DNA from: an uncultured Collinsella sp.
Lineage (GTDB): Bacteria > Actinomycetota > Coriobacteriia > Coriobacteriales > Coriobacteriaceae
Direction: 5' to 3'
Assembly: GCA_900542235.1 (NCBI GenBank)
Contig: UQNB01000065.1
Span: 1 to 11,094 of the forward strand
DNA: 11,094 bases
Shown piece after piece: positions 1-6,732 of the stretch. The position numbers and the translations under genes are program-made. Numbering within the stretch: the first letter of the stretch is position 1; the number at the start of each line of letters is the position of its first letter. Below the pieces are notes generated by a model. The model was not told the DNA's origin, did no database searches, and worked only from the letters and a program-made list of their open reading frames with translations.

Positions 1-1779
1 AGCGGGAACTCGGGGGCTCCCCCCCCCCCCGCGGCTCCGGCGCCCGCCGACGTCCGTCCTGGTCGCAGCCATCGTACTGCTGCTAAGCGCACGTCCAAGG
101 CCAAGGCTGCCAAGAAGGGTGCGTCCGAGGATTCCGCCGAGACGACCGCCGATGCATCGACTGATGCCGCCGAGCCCCAAGACGTCGAACAGTCTGCGCC
201 CGCGAAGCCCAAGCGCGGTCGTAAGAAGTCCGCTAAGGCCAAGGCGTCCGAGCAGCAGGCTGATGCCGAAGCGCAGATTGATTCCGGCGCCGAGGCCAAT
301 GACGCCGCTGCGGCCAATGCCGACGCCGCCGCAACCGATGGCGCCGCGCCCGCCGAGGCCGAAGACAACGCTCGCCCCAACCGTCGCCAGCACAAGCGTA
401 ACGACGAGCGCAACGAGCGCAAGGACGAGCGCAACAACGACCGCCGCAACCGCCAGCGCGATCGCAAACAGCGCAATAAGGAGCGCAATGCCGCTCCGAC
501 TGAGCCCACGCTTTCGCGCGAGGAGCTCGCGGCCATGAAGGTCGCCGAGCTGCGCGAGAAGGCCAAGGAGTTCGAGATTGAGACGACCGGCAAGAAGAAG
601 GCCGAACTCGTCGAAGAGATCTACACCACCGCCGCGAAGGCCGAGGGCTTCCGCGACATCAAGGGCATTCTGCAGATTCGCCCGGACAGCTCCGGCATCA
701 TCCACGCCCATGGCTACATGAAGTCCAACGACGACGCCTTCGTGCCCGCCTACCTCATCCGCTCCGCGCGCCTGCGCACGGGCGACGTCATCGAGGGCTC
801 GCTGCGTCCTTCGCGCGGCGGCGACAAGCGCGCCGGCCTCGCCAAAATCACGACCGTCAACGGTCTGGACCCCGAGCAGATTCGCAACCGTCCCAAGTTC
901 GGCGACCTCACCCCGGTCTATCCCAACGAGCCGCTGCGCATGGAGCACGGCAAAGACTCCATTACCGGTCGCGCCATCGACATCGTGTCGCCGATCGGCA
1001 AGGGTCAGCGTGGCCTGATCGTGTCCCCGCCCAAGGCCGGCAAGACCACGATCCTCAAGAAGATCTGCCAGTCTATCTCGATTAACAACCCCGAGGTGCA
1101 CCTCATCTGCCTGCTCGTCGACGAGCGCCCCGAAGAGGTCACCGATATGCAGCGTTCCATCAAGGGTGAGGTTGTGGCGTCGACCTTCGATATGCCCGCC
1201 GACAACCACACTCGCGTGGCAGAGCTCGTCATCGAGCGCGCCAAGCGCATCGTGGAGCTGGGCGGCGATGTCGTGGTGGTGCTCGACTCCATTACGCGTC
1301 TTGCCCGCGCCTACAACTTGGCGGCGCCCGCCTCGGGCCGCATCCTTTCGGGCGGCGTCGATTCGGCGGCCCTGTATCCTCCCAAGCGCTTCCTGGGCGC
1401 AGCCCGTAATATCGAGAACGGTGGCTCGCTCACCATCCTGGCCTCTGCCCTCATCGACACCGGTTCCAAGATGGACGAGGTCATCTTCGAGGAGTTCAAG
1501 GGTACCGGCAACATGGAGCTTAAGCTCGACCGCGACCTGGCCGACCGCCGCATCTTCCCGGCTATCGACCCCGTTGCCTCCGGTACGCGCAACGAAGACC
1601 TGTTGGTCGACGAGCAGATGCGTCCGTTTGTCTTTGGTCTGCGTCGCATTCTTGCCGGCATGAACAACACCGAGCGCGCAGCCGCGTCGTTTATCAAGGG
1701 TCTTAAGGGCACCAACACCAACCAGGAGTTCCTGGTGCGTTCGGCCAAAAAGCACAGCGACTACGAGCAGACGTTCTAG
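1..1779 (+). CDS. rho: Transcription termination factor Rho, 5' end outside window
   Basis: ATP-dependent hexameric RNA helicase that ends transcription. The reading frame is open from base 1, so the gene starts upstream; 592 codons are visible. The ATG at 535 is internal, because the frame continues without a stop before it. The first ~178 residues are low-complexity: Ala/Pro/Asp/Glu-rich with Lys clusters (KPKRGRKK), then an Arg/Asn/Asp/Lys-rich block at about 370-490. The Rho_N helical domain follows at ~510-640 (LSREELAAMKVAELREKAK), then the cold-shock-like RNA-binding domain at ~650-870. The ATPase has Walker A SPPKAGKTT (1024-1050), Walker B VVVVLDS (1270-1290), a Q-loop LSGGVDSAAL (~1348) and an R-loop EEFKGTGN (~1489-1512). 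From M535 to the stop is 414 aa, close to the 419 aa of E. coli Rho, so the extension is extra. Such extensions are known in actinobacterial Rho. The identity is very secure; the true start is unknown. Confidence 0.97.
   Translation, partial: SGNSGAPPPPAAPAPADVRPGRSHRTAAKRTSKAKAAKKGASEDSAETTADASTDAAEPQDVEQSAPAKPKRGRKKSAKAKASEQQADAEAQIDSGAEANDAAAANADAAATDGAAPAEAEDNARPNRRQHKRNDERNERKDERNNDRRNRQRDRKQRNKERNAAPTEPTLSREELAAMKVAELREKAKEFEIETTGKKKAELVEEIYTTAAKAEGFRDIKGILQIRPDSSGIIHAHGYMKSNDDAFVPAYLIRSARLRTGDVIEGSLRPSRGGDKRAGLAKITTVNGLDPEQIRNRPKFGDLTPVYPNEPLRMEHGKDSITGRAIDIVSPIGKGQRGLIVSPPKAGKTTILKKICQSISINNPEVHLICLLVDERPEEVTDMQRSIKGEVVASTFDMPADNHTRVAELVIERAKRIVELGGDVVVVLDSITRLARAYNLAAPASGRILSGGVDSAALYPPKRFLGAARNIENGGSLTILASALIDTGSKMDEVIFEEFKGTGNMELKLDRDLADRRIFPAIDPVASGTRNEDLLVDEQMRPFVFGLRRILAGMNNTERAAASFIKGLKGTNTNQEFLVRSAKKHSDYEQTF
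19..30 (+). repeat. Homopolymer tract of 12 C inside the rho reading frame
   Basis: Twelve consecutive C residues lie in the rho frame as four Pro codons (ccc x4), preceded by a G5 run at 12-16. A tract of this length is prone to slippage, and a change of one base would shift the frame ahead of all functional Rho domains. It may equally be a sequencing or assembly artefact, since it lies at the extreme edge of the window. Confidence 0.75.
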
Positions 1780-1816
1780 GTTGTCATCCACGCGCAGCGA
1801 TAGTCATCAATGCGAT

Positions 1817-1848
1817 AAAGGGTCGGGGCTTTGAGCCTCGGCCCTTTT
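1817..1848 (+). terminator. Intrinsic terminator downstream of rho
   Basis: A 12-bp stem pairs AGGGTCGGGGCT (1819-1830) with AGCCTCGGCCCT (1834-1845), with two G-U pairs and a TTG loop, followed by TTTT. Flanking A-T pairs extend the stem. It sits 37 nt after the rho stop codon, so rho is probably the last gene of its transcript. Confidence 0.88.
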
Positions 1849-1927
1849 CCATATCGCCGCTCCGCGCTTATTTTTGACCATAAGACTGGCAAGCAGCAGG
1901 TTTCCCGTTTCAATCCGACATCGTCGC

Positions 1928-1956
1928 TTGCAATCGACAGGGCGGTTTCGCATAAT
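1928..1956 (+). promoter_or_regulatory. Probable housekeeping-sigma promoter for the 466-aa protein / vanZ unit
   Basis: TTGCAA (1928-1933) and CATAAT (1951-1956) are separated by 17 bp, a good match to the -35/-10 consensus. The predicted start near 1963 gives a leader of about 130 nt before the ATG at 2093. An AGCTT-TT-AAGCT dyad (1957-1968) overlaps the expected start site and could be an operator. The leader also holds a GGGGC-ATA-GCCCC hairpin (2014-2026). Together with the rho terminator these account for the 313-base gap at 1780-2092; I see no gene in it. Confidence 0.6.
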
Positions 1957-2092
1957 AGCTTTTAAGCTTCGCGACGGAAAACGCAGATGAAACGAACCAT
2001 ATACCGTTGCTTTGGGGCATAGCCCCGCTTCATCTTCTCTCGCGCAGCCAACTGAATGATGCGATTTGGGTGCTGGAAGATGGGGAGAGCTC

Positions 2093-3493
2093 ATGGCTTC
2101 TTCTGATGCAACACAACGAGCAGTCCTTGCCGGACTTTCGTGCGGGATCGGCCTTGCCGCTCCCGTGGTTATGTATGCCGCGACGCTGCCGTTTTCGTCG
2201 GTGAACGAGACGGTCGTGGCGGGTGCGGTTCCCTTCGCCGTGGGCGCGGTGGCGGGCGTGGGTATCTATGCCGCCTCGCTGGGTATCTCCGAGTACCGTG
2301 CGCAGCGTGAAGAGCGTCTGTTCCAGCCTGATGCCATGGGCGGTGCCGCCAATCTCAATCAGCATCAAAGCGAGTTCAAGACCGCCTCGATTCCGGCTCA
2401 GCAGCAGGATGCGACTCCTTACGCTGCGGCTTCTGCTTCTCAGGCTCAGGCGGAGCAGTCTACCTCGGCATTCCTTTCCGGCCTGACTGGTGCGTTCCAG
2501 CGCCGTCATGCCGATGATGGTGTCCCTACCATCGCTCGAGCCGCAGATGCCATGGACGAGGCCGAGGCTTGGTCCATGATCGACAGTATGCTCGACGACG
2601 ATTCGCCGGTGAGCTGCGACCCTGCGCACTCGCGCGACGTCTATCAAGTCGCCATCGACGAGCTCACCAACGGCGGGCAGACCGGCTCCTTCAATCGCGA
2701 CGACATCGCCGCCGCGGCACGCGCCGTGTCTGGCTCCCAGGCCGCCCCTGCGGGCAGCACGGCGGCTTTCGTGGCACTCGTCGCCAACGCGGCAGCCAAT
2801 AACGCCTACAGCGCTACCTCGGCGGACGCGAACGCTTCTGCCGACAATTCGTACGTTGATGAAGCCATGGCCGCGGACGAGGAGGCCGTTGCCGCCCGCC
2901 GTGCCGCCGAAAGCTCGTTGTGGGGCGCTCCTGCCCAGCAGCAGGCGGCTGAGGCTGCGCCGTACAATGCAAACCTCGCCAGCATGCCTATCATCTCCGG
3001 TGCCGCGGACATCGATCTCGATGACCTCGATGAGCCTGCAGCCATCACCGCATCGATTGATGCCCAAGATCGCATCAACACCGGCGACCTTCCAGATGCC
3101 TCGCTCGAGGTTGATGTCCCCATGGCCGATTACTCGGGCCACGAGGACATGTGGGCCGCCGCCACCGCGATCCTGGATGAGATTGACGAGCCTGCTCCTG
3201 TTACGGCCCCCGCTCCCGTCGCTGCCCCTCAGCCTGCTGTCCCCGCCTATGTCGGCCGTCACAGTGCTGTGTTCCCCGAGGATACTGCCCGTATCTCGCG
3301 CGAGAGCATCGAGCGAGCCGAGGCTATTGCCGCCGGCATTATGGAAAATCGTCGTCACGAGCGCGTCAATCAGATCCTCGAGGAAGAGATCGAGCGCCTG
3401 CAGTCCTCTACCGCCAAGCGTACGGGCCGTGCCTATCTGAGCGTTATCGAGGGCGGTACCGCCAGCTTTGCGCCGCTCCGCGCGGAGGCATAA
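2093..3493 (+). CDS. Hypothetical membrane-anchored, Ala/Asp-rich disordered protein (466 aa)
   Basis: I do not recognise a family. The ATG at 2093 was chosen because a GGGGAGAG ribosome-binding site (2082-2089) precedes it; the frame is also open further upstream, to a TTG at 2066. Residues ~11-33 and ~41-64 form two hydrophobic, Gly/Ala-rich segments that look like a membrane hairpin with a short loop (SSVNET). After a basic stretch (EYRAQREERL) the remaining ~390 residues are mostly Ala/Asp/Glu/Gln/Pro-rich and probably disordered. They are broken by short amphipathic islands such as AWSMIDSMLDDDS, DVYQVAIDELT and MWAAATAILDEIDEP. The C-terminal ~65 residues look helical and charged (RESIERAEAIAAGI, VNQILEEEIERLQ). 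The architecture suggests a membrane tether with a cytoplasmic tail carrying protein-binding motifs. The vanZ start follows 7 nt after its stop, so the two are probably cotranscribed. Function unknown. Confidence 0.85.
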   Translation: MASSDATQRAVLAGLSCGIGLAAPVVMYAATLPFSSVNETVVAGAVPFAVGAVAGVGIYAASLGISEYRAQREERLFQPDAMGGAANLNQHQSEFKTASIPAQQQDATPYAAASASQAQAEQSTSAFLSGLTGAFQRRHADDGVPTIARAADAMDEAEAWSMIDSMLDDDSPVSCDPAHSRDVYQVAIDELTNGGQTGSFNRDDIAAAARAVSGSQAAPAGSTAAFVALVANAAANNAYSATSADANASADNSYVDEAMAADEEAVAARRAAESSLWGAPAQQQAAEAAPYNANLASMPIISGAADIDLDDLDEPAAITASIDAQDRINTGDLPDASLEVDVPMADYSGHEDMWAAATAILDEIDEPAPVTAPAPVAAPQPAVPAYVGRHSAVFPEDTARISRESIERAEAIAAGIMENRRHERVNQILEEEIERLQSSTAKRTGRAYLSVIEGGTASFAPLRAEA

Positions 3494-3500
3494 CTTCTGC

Positions 3501-3950
3501 ATGGTTAAGATCAATCGAAAATGGGCGGTCGTGACCTGCCTGATGGCGCTCTTGATCTGGGGCAATTCGCTGGTTCCCGGCTCGGGGTCGGGCTCACTGA
3601 GTCTAACGGTCATGGAAGCTATCCGCGGTTTCCTGCACGGCGTGGGACTTCCATATGAATGGGTGACCAACTTTGTTGTTCGCAAGTGCGCGCATTTTAC
3701 CGAGTATATGGTGCTCGGCATCCTGGCAACGCACGCCTTTGATTTTGAGGGCCGGCGCACCTTTGACGTGCTGCTGCCCACGGCGGTGTTCCTGCTGCTG
3801 ATTCCTTCGATCGACGAGACGATTCAGCTCTTTGTGCCGGGACGCGCTGGAATGATCACCGATGTGATGATCGACTGCTGTGGAGCGGCAACGGGCGTTG
3901 TGCTCCGATATCTCTTACGGTCGCTGATGTGCGCCAAAAAGGCCGCCTAG
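3501..3950 (+). CDS. VanZ-family membrane protein
   Basis: A 149-aa small multi-pass membrane protein of the VanZ-like family, named after the teicoplanin-resistance accessory protein; most members have no known function and nothing here ties it to glycopeptide resistance. The family pattern is clear: RKCAHFTEYMVLG (residues 61-73), then DETIQLFVPGRAG (105-117) and a following DVMIDCCG (121-128). Hydrophobic segments lie at about 8-26, 66-80, 89-104 and 122-140. The ATG at 3501 was chosen over upstream in-frame starts because it follows the previous stop by 7 nt and has GGAGG at 3484-3488, a rather long 12-nt spacing that overlaps the end of the upstream gene and suggests translational coupling. 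The stop codon is inside the terminator stem. Confidence 0.88.
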   Translation: MVKINRKWAVVTCLMALLIWGNSLVPGSGSGSLSLTVMEAIRGFLHGVGLPYEWVTNFVVRKCAHFTEYMVLGILATHAFDFEGRRTFDVLLPTAVFLLLIPSIDETIQLFVPGRAGMITDVMIDCCGAATGVVLRYLLRSLMCAKKAA

Positions 3951-3984
3951 GACGTATTGTTTGGTCCTAGGCGGCCTTTTTTAT
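3936..3984 (+). terminator. Bidirectional intrinsic terminator between convergent vanZ and ROK kinase genes
   Basis: A perfect 18-bp stem pairs AAAAAGGCCGCCTAGGAC (3936-3953) with its complement at 3964-3981 around a 10-nt loop. TTTTTT follows on the + strand, and the AAAAA at 3936-3940 supplies a T-tract on the - strand. It should therefore stop transcripts from both directions. The last codons and TAG stop of vanZ (3948-3950) lie within the left arm. Confidence 0.93.
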
Positions 3985-4064
3985 TTGAGGGCTTATATGA
4001 GGCGTGGTGGCGTCGTTCCGTAGGTCGGATTTGCCGGGCGTGCCACGCCCCGTGGGTGCGTCTG

Positions 4065-4955
4065 CTACTGAAGCGCCTGCGCGCCCAGGGCCAGGCAGCC
4101 CATGATGCCCTGCTTGCCCTCGAGGCTGTTGTTGACGATGTAGCTATCGATGTCGTTGACCTCGGGCGTGACGATATAGCCGTTGAGCATCTCGGCGCAC
4201 TTTTTGCGTGCGAGCGGCACGATGGGAGTGTGGTCGGCCACGCCGCCGCCGATGATGATCTTTTGCGGCGCGTAGCACAGCGTGTAGGTCATGAGTGCCT
4301 GTGCCAGATAGCCGGCGAGCAGGTCCATGGCCTCCGAGTCATCGGCCATGTCTCCGGCGCTCTTGCCATCCCAGCGCTTTTTAACGCCGGGGCCGGCGAT
4401 GAGGCCCTCGAGACAGTTGTCGTGGAAGGGGCAGGCGCTGTGCTCGCCAATGGTGTCGCGCGGGTCGCGCGTGACCAGGATGTGGCCGGCCTCGGGATGC
4501 ATCATGCCGTGCACGAGCTGGCCGCCCGAGAGCACGCCGGCGCCCACGCCGGTACCGATGGTCAGATACACAACGTCAGTGAGGCCCTGGGCGCAACCAA
4601 AGGTGACCTCGCCCAGGCAGGCGACGTTGACGTCGGTGTCGTAGCCGCAGGGAATATTGAGCTCGTTTTGGATGGTGCCCAGCAGGTCAAAGTAGCGCCA
4701 TGCCGTTTTGGGCGTCTCCAGGATCTTGCCGTATTGGGGCGAGGCAGGGTTGACTGCGGTGGGGCCAAAGGCGCCGATGCCCAGTGCGGCGATGCCCTTG
4801 TCGGCAAACCATGCGTTGACGGCCTCAACGGTCTCCTGCGGGGTCGTGGTCGCGATCTGCTCACGCTCCAAGACCGTGCCGTCTGCATAGCCCGTGGCGC
4901 AGACCATCTTGGTGCCGCCGGCCTCGAGCGCTCCGATAAGTTGCTGCTCTTCCAT
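4065..4955 (-). CDS. ROK-family sugar kinase, probable fructokinase
   Basis: A 296-aa cytoplasmic kinase; fructokinases of this group make fructose 6-phosphate with ATP. The ATG at 4955 has GAGAGGA just upstream; the frame runs on to 5045, but that would cross the neighbouring terminator. Motifs in order: phosphate-binding EAGGTK (11-16), GAFGPTAVNP (61-70), catalytic-Asp region DTDVNVACLGE (D108 is the likely base), TIGTGVGAG (132-140), and a zinc-binding set EAGH (H158) plus CPFHDNC (C175, H178, C181). The sequence CxxHxxCLEGLxAGP is typical of the ScrK/GmuE-type bacterial fructokinases, which makes fructose more likely than glucose or N-acetylmannosamine; mannose is also possible. The protein lacks the N-terminal helix-turn-helix of ROK repressors. 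It is convergent with vanZ and separated by a terminator from the aminotransferase gene, so it is probably a single-gene transcript. Confidence 0.9.
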   Translation of the reverse strand: MEEQQLIGALEAGGTKMVCATGYADGTVLEREQIATTTPQETVEAVNAWFADKGIAALGIGAFGPTAVNPASPQYGKILETPKTAWRYFDLLGTIQNELNIPCGYDTDVNVACLGEVTFGCAQGLTDVVYLTIGTGVGAGVLSGGQLVHGMMHPEAGHILVTRDPRDTIGEHSACPFHDNCLEGLIAGPGVKKRWDGKSAGDMADDSEAMDLLAGYLAQALMTYTLCYAPQKIIIGGGVADHTPIVPLARKKCAEMLNGYIVTPEVNDIDSYIVNNSLEGKQGIMGCLALGAQALQ

Positions 4956-4993
4956 AATATTCCTCTCACTGGGACGAGTTGCTCCATGACTAA

Positions 4994-5007
4994 AGTATAG
5001 AGCTCTA
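4994..5007 (-). promoter_or_regulatory. Possible -10 element with overlapping palindrome for the ROK kinase gene
   Basis: On the - strand TATACT (4999-4994) lies about 40 nt before the start codon. A perfect 10-bp palindrome TAGAGCTCTA (4998-5007) overlaps its upstream edge and could be a small operator. I could not find a convincing -35 box, so this is a weak call. Confidence 0.35.
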
Positions 5008-5028
5008 AACCATTTAAGAAAGCGCCAT

Positions 5029-5072
5029 AAAAAGAAGCCTCGCAACGCGGCAGGCGGTGCGGGGCTTCTTTA
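5029..5072 (-). terminator. Intrinsic terminator downstream of the aminotransferase gene
   Basis: A 13-bp stem pairs AAAGAAGCCTCGC (5031-5043) with GCGGGGCTTCTTT (5059-5071), with one G-U pair. Read on the - strand it ends in TTTTT (5033-5029). It lies 25 nt past the aminotransferase stop and upstream of the kinase promoter region, separating the two genes. Confidence 0.85.
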
Positions 5073-5096
5073 GTTACTTTAGTTGCCGGGCCGTCC

Positions 5097-6278
5097 TTAC
5101 CCGCGCGGTTTGATTTTATCACGCAGGGACTTGAGGTTCTCCAGTGCCGCGTTAAGCGTCTCGTCTCGCTTGGCAAAGTGGAAACGAATCAGGTGGTTGA
5201 CGGGCTCGCGGAAGAAGCTCGAGCCGGGCACGGCGCCCACGCCCACCTTAGACGCGAGGTCCTCGCAGAATTCGAGGTCGCTGTCATAGCCAAACTCAGA
5301 GATGTCCATCATGACGTAGTAGGCGCCCTGCGGCACGTTATGCTCAAGACCGATGCTGTCGAGTCCCTGGCAGAACAGGTCGCGTTTGGCGGCATAGAGG
5401 TCAAGGACCTCATCGTAATAGCTGTCGTCGAAGTTGAGGGCGGTGACGACGGCTTCCTGCAGGGGAGCGGCGGCGCCCACGGTGAGGAAGTCGTGGACCT
5501 TTTTGATGCGCTCGGTGATTTCGGCAGGGGCGATAGTGTAGCCCAGACGCCAGCCGGTGATGGAGTAGGTCTTGGACAGCGAGCTGCAGCTGATGGTGCG
5601 CTCGAACATGCCAGGCAGCGTGGCCATGTAGACGTGCTCATGGGGTGCGTAGACGATGTGCTCGTATACCTCGTCGGTGATGCAATAGGCGTCGTACTTT
5701 TTGCAGAGGTCGGCGATAAAGGTGAGCTCCTCGCGCGTAAAGACCTTGCCGCAGGGGTTGGAAGGGTTGCACAGGACGATGGCCTTTGGGTCGTTGTCGC
5801 GGAAGGCCGCCTCGAGGACCTCGCGGTCGAAGTCAAAGGTGGGCGGGTTGAGCGGCACATAGATGGGCTCGGCTCCCGAGAGAATGGTGTCAGCGCCGTA
5901 GTTCTCGTAGAACGGCGAGAAGATGACGACCTTGTCGCCGGGGTTCGTGACCGTCATCATGGCGGCCATCATGGCCTCGGTGGAGCCGCAAGTGACTACG
6001 ATATTCTCGTTGGGGTTCACCGGCATGCCCATAAAGTGCTCCTGTTTGGCGGCGAGCGCCTCGCGCATGGCCTGGGAGCCCCAGGTGATGGAGTACTGGT
6101 GGTAAAGCGGCTTGGGGTCGGTGGCGATGGTGCCCAGACTATTGAGCAGCTGCGCCGGGGGATCGAAGTCGGGGAAGCCCTGCGACAGGTTGACGGCGCC
6201 ATACTTGTTGGAGATGCGCGTCATACGGCGGATGACCGAATCGGTAAACGTTGCCGTGCGGTTGGAGAGTTCTTTCAT
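5097..6278 (-). CDS. PLP-dependent class I/II aminotransferase
   Basis: A 393-aa fold-type I aminotransferase that moves an amino group between an amino acid and a 2-oxo acid in the cytoplasm. The ATG at 6278 is preceded by GAAAGGA; an in-frame ATG six codons upstream (6296) lacks such a site. Visible landmarks: NLSQGFPDFDPP (30-41), NPSNPCGKVF (171-180), PLP-pyridine Asp in TDEVYEH (D202), Schiff-base lysine in SLSKTYSITGWRLGY (K236), and the carboxylate-binding Arg in LIRFHFA (R365). The NLSQGFPDF start resembles the methionine / kynurenine / glutamine-type aminotransferases more than classical AspC, but substrate cannot be set from sequence alone. It has its own terminator and no pathway partners nearby. 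No clear promoter was found in the 166-nt gap upstream. Confidence 0.93.
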   Translation of the reverse strand: MKELSNRTATFTDSVIRRMTRISNKYGAVNLSQGFPDFDPPAQLLNSLGTIATDPKPLYHQYSITWGSQAMREALAAKQEHFMGMPVNPNENIVVTCGSTEAMMAAMMTVTNPGDKVVIFSPFYENYGADTILSGAEPIYVPLNPPTFDFDREVLEAAFRDNDPKAIVLCNPSNPCGKVFTREELTFIADLCKKYDAYCITDEVYEHIVYAPHEHVYMATLPGMFERTISCSSLSKTYSITGWRLGYTIAPAEITERIKKVHDFLTVGAAAPLQEAVVTALNFDDSYYDEVLDLYAAKRDLFCQGLDSIGLEHNVPQGAYYVMMDISEFGYDSDLEFCEDLASKVGVGAVPGSSFFREPVNHLIRFHFAKRDETLNAALENLKSLRDKIKPRG

Positions 6279-6362
6279 GCCGGTCCTTTCGAGCATTTGC
6301 AGTGGGGCAAGTTTACTCCTATGAAACCGGTGGGATTTGCTCGAAATGGATCCGAAAAACTC

Positions 6363-6381
6363 TTTTCAAAATTCTTGAAAA
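6363..6381. promoter_or_regulatory. AT-rich dyad between divergent aminotransferase and tRNA genes
   Basis: TTTTCAA and TTGAAAA form perfect 7-bp arms around the spacer AATTC in otherwise GC-rich DNA. It lies upstream of both the - strand aminotransferase and the + strand tRNA promoter, so it could be an operator or an UP-like element. No family of regulator is recognised. Confidence 0.35.
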
Positions 6382-6388
6382 TTGGGGC

Positions 6389-6417
6389 TTGCATCGCGTG
6401 GCGTTCCTTGCAATAAT
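6389..6417 (+). promoter_or_regulatory. Promoter for the tRNA-His / tRNA-Lys transcript
   Basis: TTGCAT (6389-6394) and AATAAT (6412-6417) are 17 bp apart. Transcription would start near 6424, about 20 nt before tRNA-His. Confidence 0.6.
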
Positions 6418-6444
6418 AGTCGAGCGCGAAGCGCACAGGACACG

Positions 6445-6521
6445 GTGGGTGTAGCTCAGTTGGCTAGAGCGACGGGTTGTGGTCCCGTAGGTCGAGGGTT
6501 CGAGCCCCTTTACCCACCCCA
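6445..6521 (+). tRNA. tRNA-His (anticodon GTG), CCA encoded
   Basis: A full cloverleaf is visible. Acceptor GTGGGTG pairs with TACCCAC (one G-U), the D-arm is GCTC/GAGC, and the anticodon stem ACGGG/CCCGT holds the loop TTGTGGT with anticodon GTG. The T-arm is GAGGG TTCGAGC CCCTT. The base before position 1 is G (6444) and the discriminator is C73 (6518), the G-1:C73 pair that marks tRNA-His. The 3' CCA (6519-6521) is encoded. Confidence 0.97.
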
Positions 6522-6543
6522 GTTCTTGCTTCGTGTTGATATC

Positions 6544-6616
6544 GGGCCGTTAGCTCAGTTGGTAGAGCAGGGGACTCTTAATCCCAAGGTCCAGGGTTCG
6601 ACCCCCTGACGGCCCA
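6544..6616 (+). tRNA. tRNA-Lys (anticodon CTT), CCA not encoded
   Basis: Acceptor GGGCCGT pairs perfectly with ACGGCCC, and the D-arm is GCTC/GAGC. The anticodon loop CTCTTAA carries CTT, reading AAG codons. The T-arm is CAGGG TTCGACC CCCTG and the discriminator is A73. The outermost anticodon-stem pair is a G-A mismatch. The bases after A73 are CCC, so CCA must be added after transcription, unlike the neighbouring tRNA-His. It lies 22 nt after tRNA-His and is cotranscribed with it. Its 3' end is repeated at 6778. Confidence 0.95.
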
Positions 6617-6693
6617 CCCAAAGATTGTTAAAGCGACTGGCTCAGGCTGGTCGCTTTTTTGTTGACCTCGTATGGGGTCGAACCCGTAAGGGC
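6600..6693 (+). repeat. Direct repeat copy 1: tRNA-Lys 3' end plus terminator
   Basis: This 94-base unit starts within the T-loop of tRNA-Lys with GACCCCCTGACGGCCCACC (6600-6618). It includes the terminator and continues through GTTGACCTCG and GGGGTCGAACCC (6674-6685). It matches 6778-6870 with seven substitutions and one single-base gap by my hand alignment, about 91% identity. Confidence 0.92.
6630..6660 (+). terminator. Intrinsic terminator of the tRNA transcript
   Basis: AAAGCGACTGGC (6630-6641) pairs with GCTGGTCGCTTT (6646-6657) around the loop TCAG, with two G-U pairs. Six T follow (6655-6660). It sits 14 nt after tRNA-Lys. Confidence 0.9.
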
Positions 6694-6732
6694 GCGGAGC
6701 TGAGGAAATACGTAAGCATTTACCAGCGTAGC

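Noticed and set aside
119..538. 139-codon Arg/Pro-rich frame overlapping the rho extension
   Set aside because: It lies out of frame with rho in repetitive GC-rich sequence, while the rho frame is open throughout and matches the known type of extension.
2030..3781. 583-codon open frame on the - strand opposite the membrane protein and vanZ genes
   Set aside because: It mirrors the + strand gene in GC-rich DNA, has an Arg/Gly/His-rich composition with no domain, and crosses two genes that have proper start signals.
3501..3950. Glycopeptide-resistance gene
   Set aside because: VanZ-like proteins are widespread without van clusters; there is no vanHAX, ligase or two-component system here.
4036..4050. 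GGGCGT-GCC-ACGCCC hairpin as the kinase terminator
   Set aside because: A six-bp stem with no T-tract; the strong bidirectional terminator at 3936-3984 fits this role better.
3957..5000. 347-codon + strand frame opposite the ROK kinase
   Set aside because: It is the antisense of a gene with all ROK motifs. Its start lies in the terminator loop, and the Val/Ala/Gly/Asp/His-rich product resembles no protein.
5178..6416. 412-codon + strand frame opposite the aminotransferase
   Set aside because: Antisense shadow of a clear aminotransferase gene; it also runs into the tRNA promoter region.
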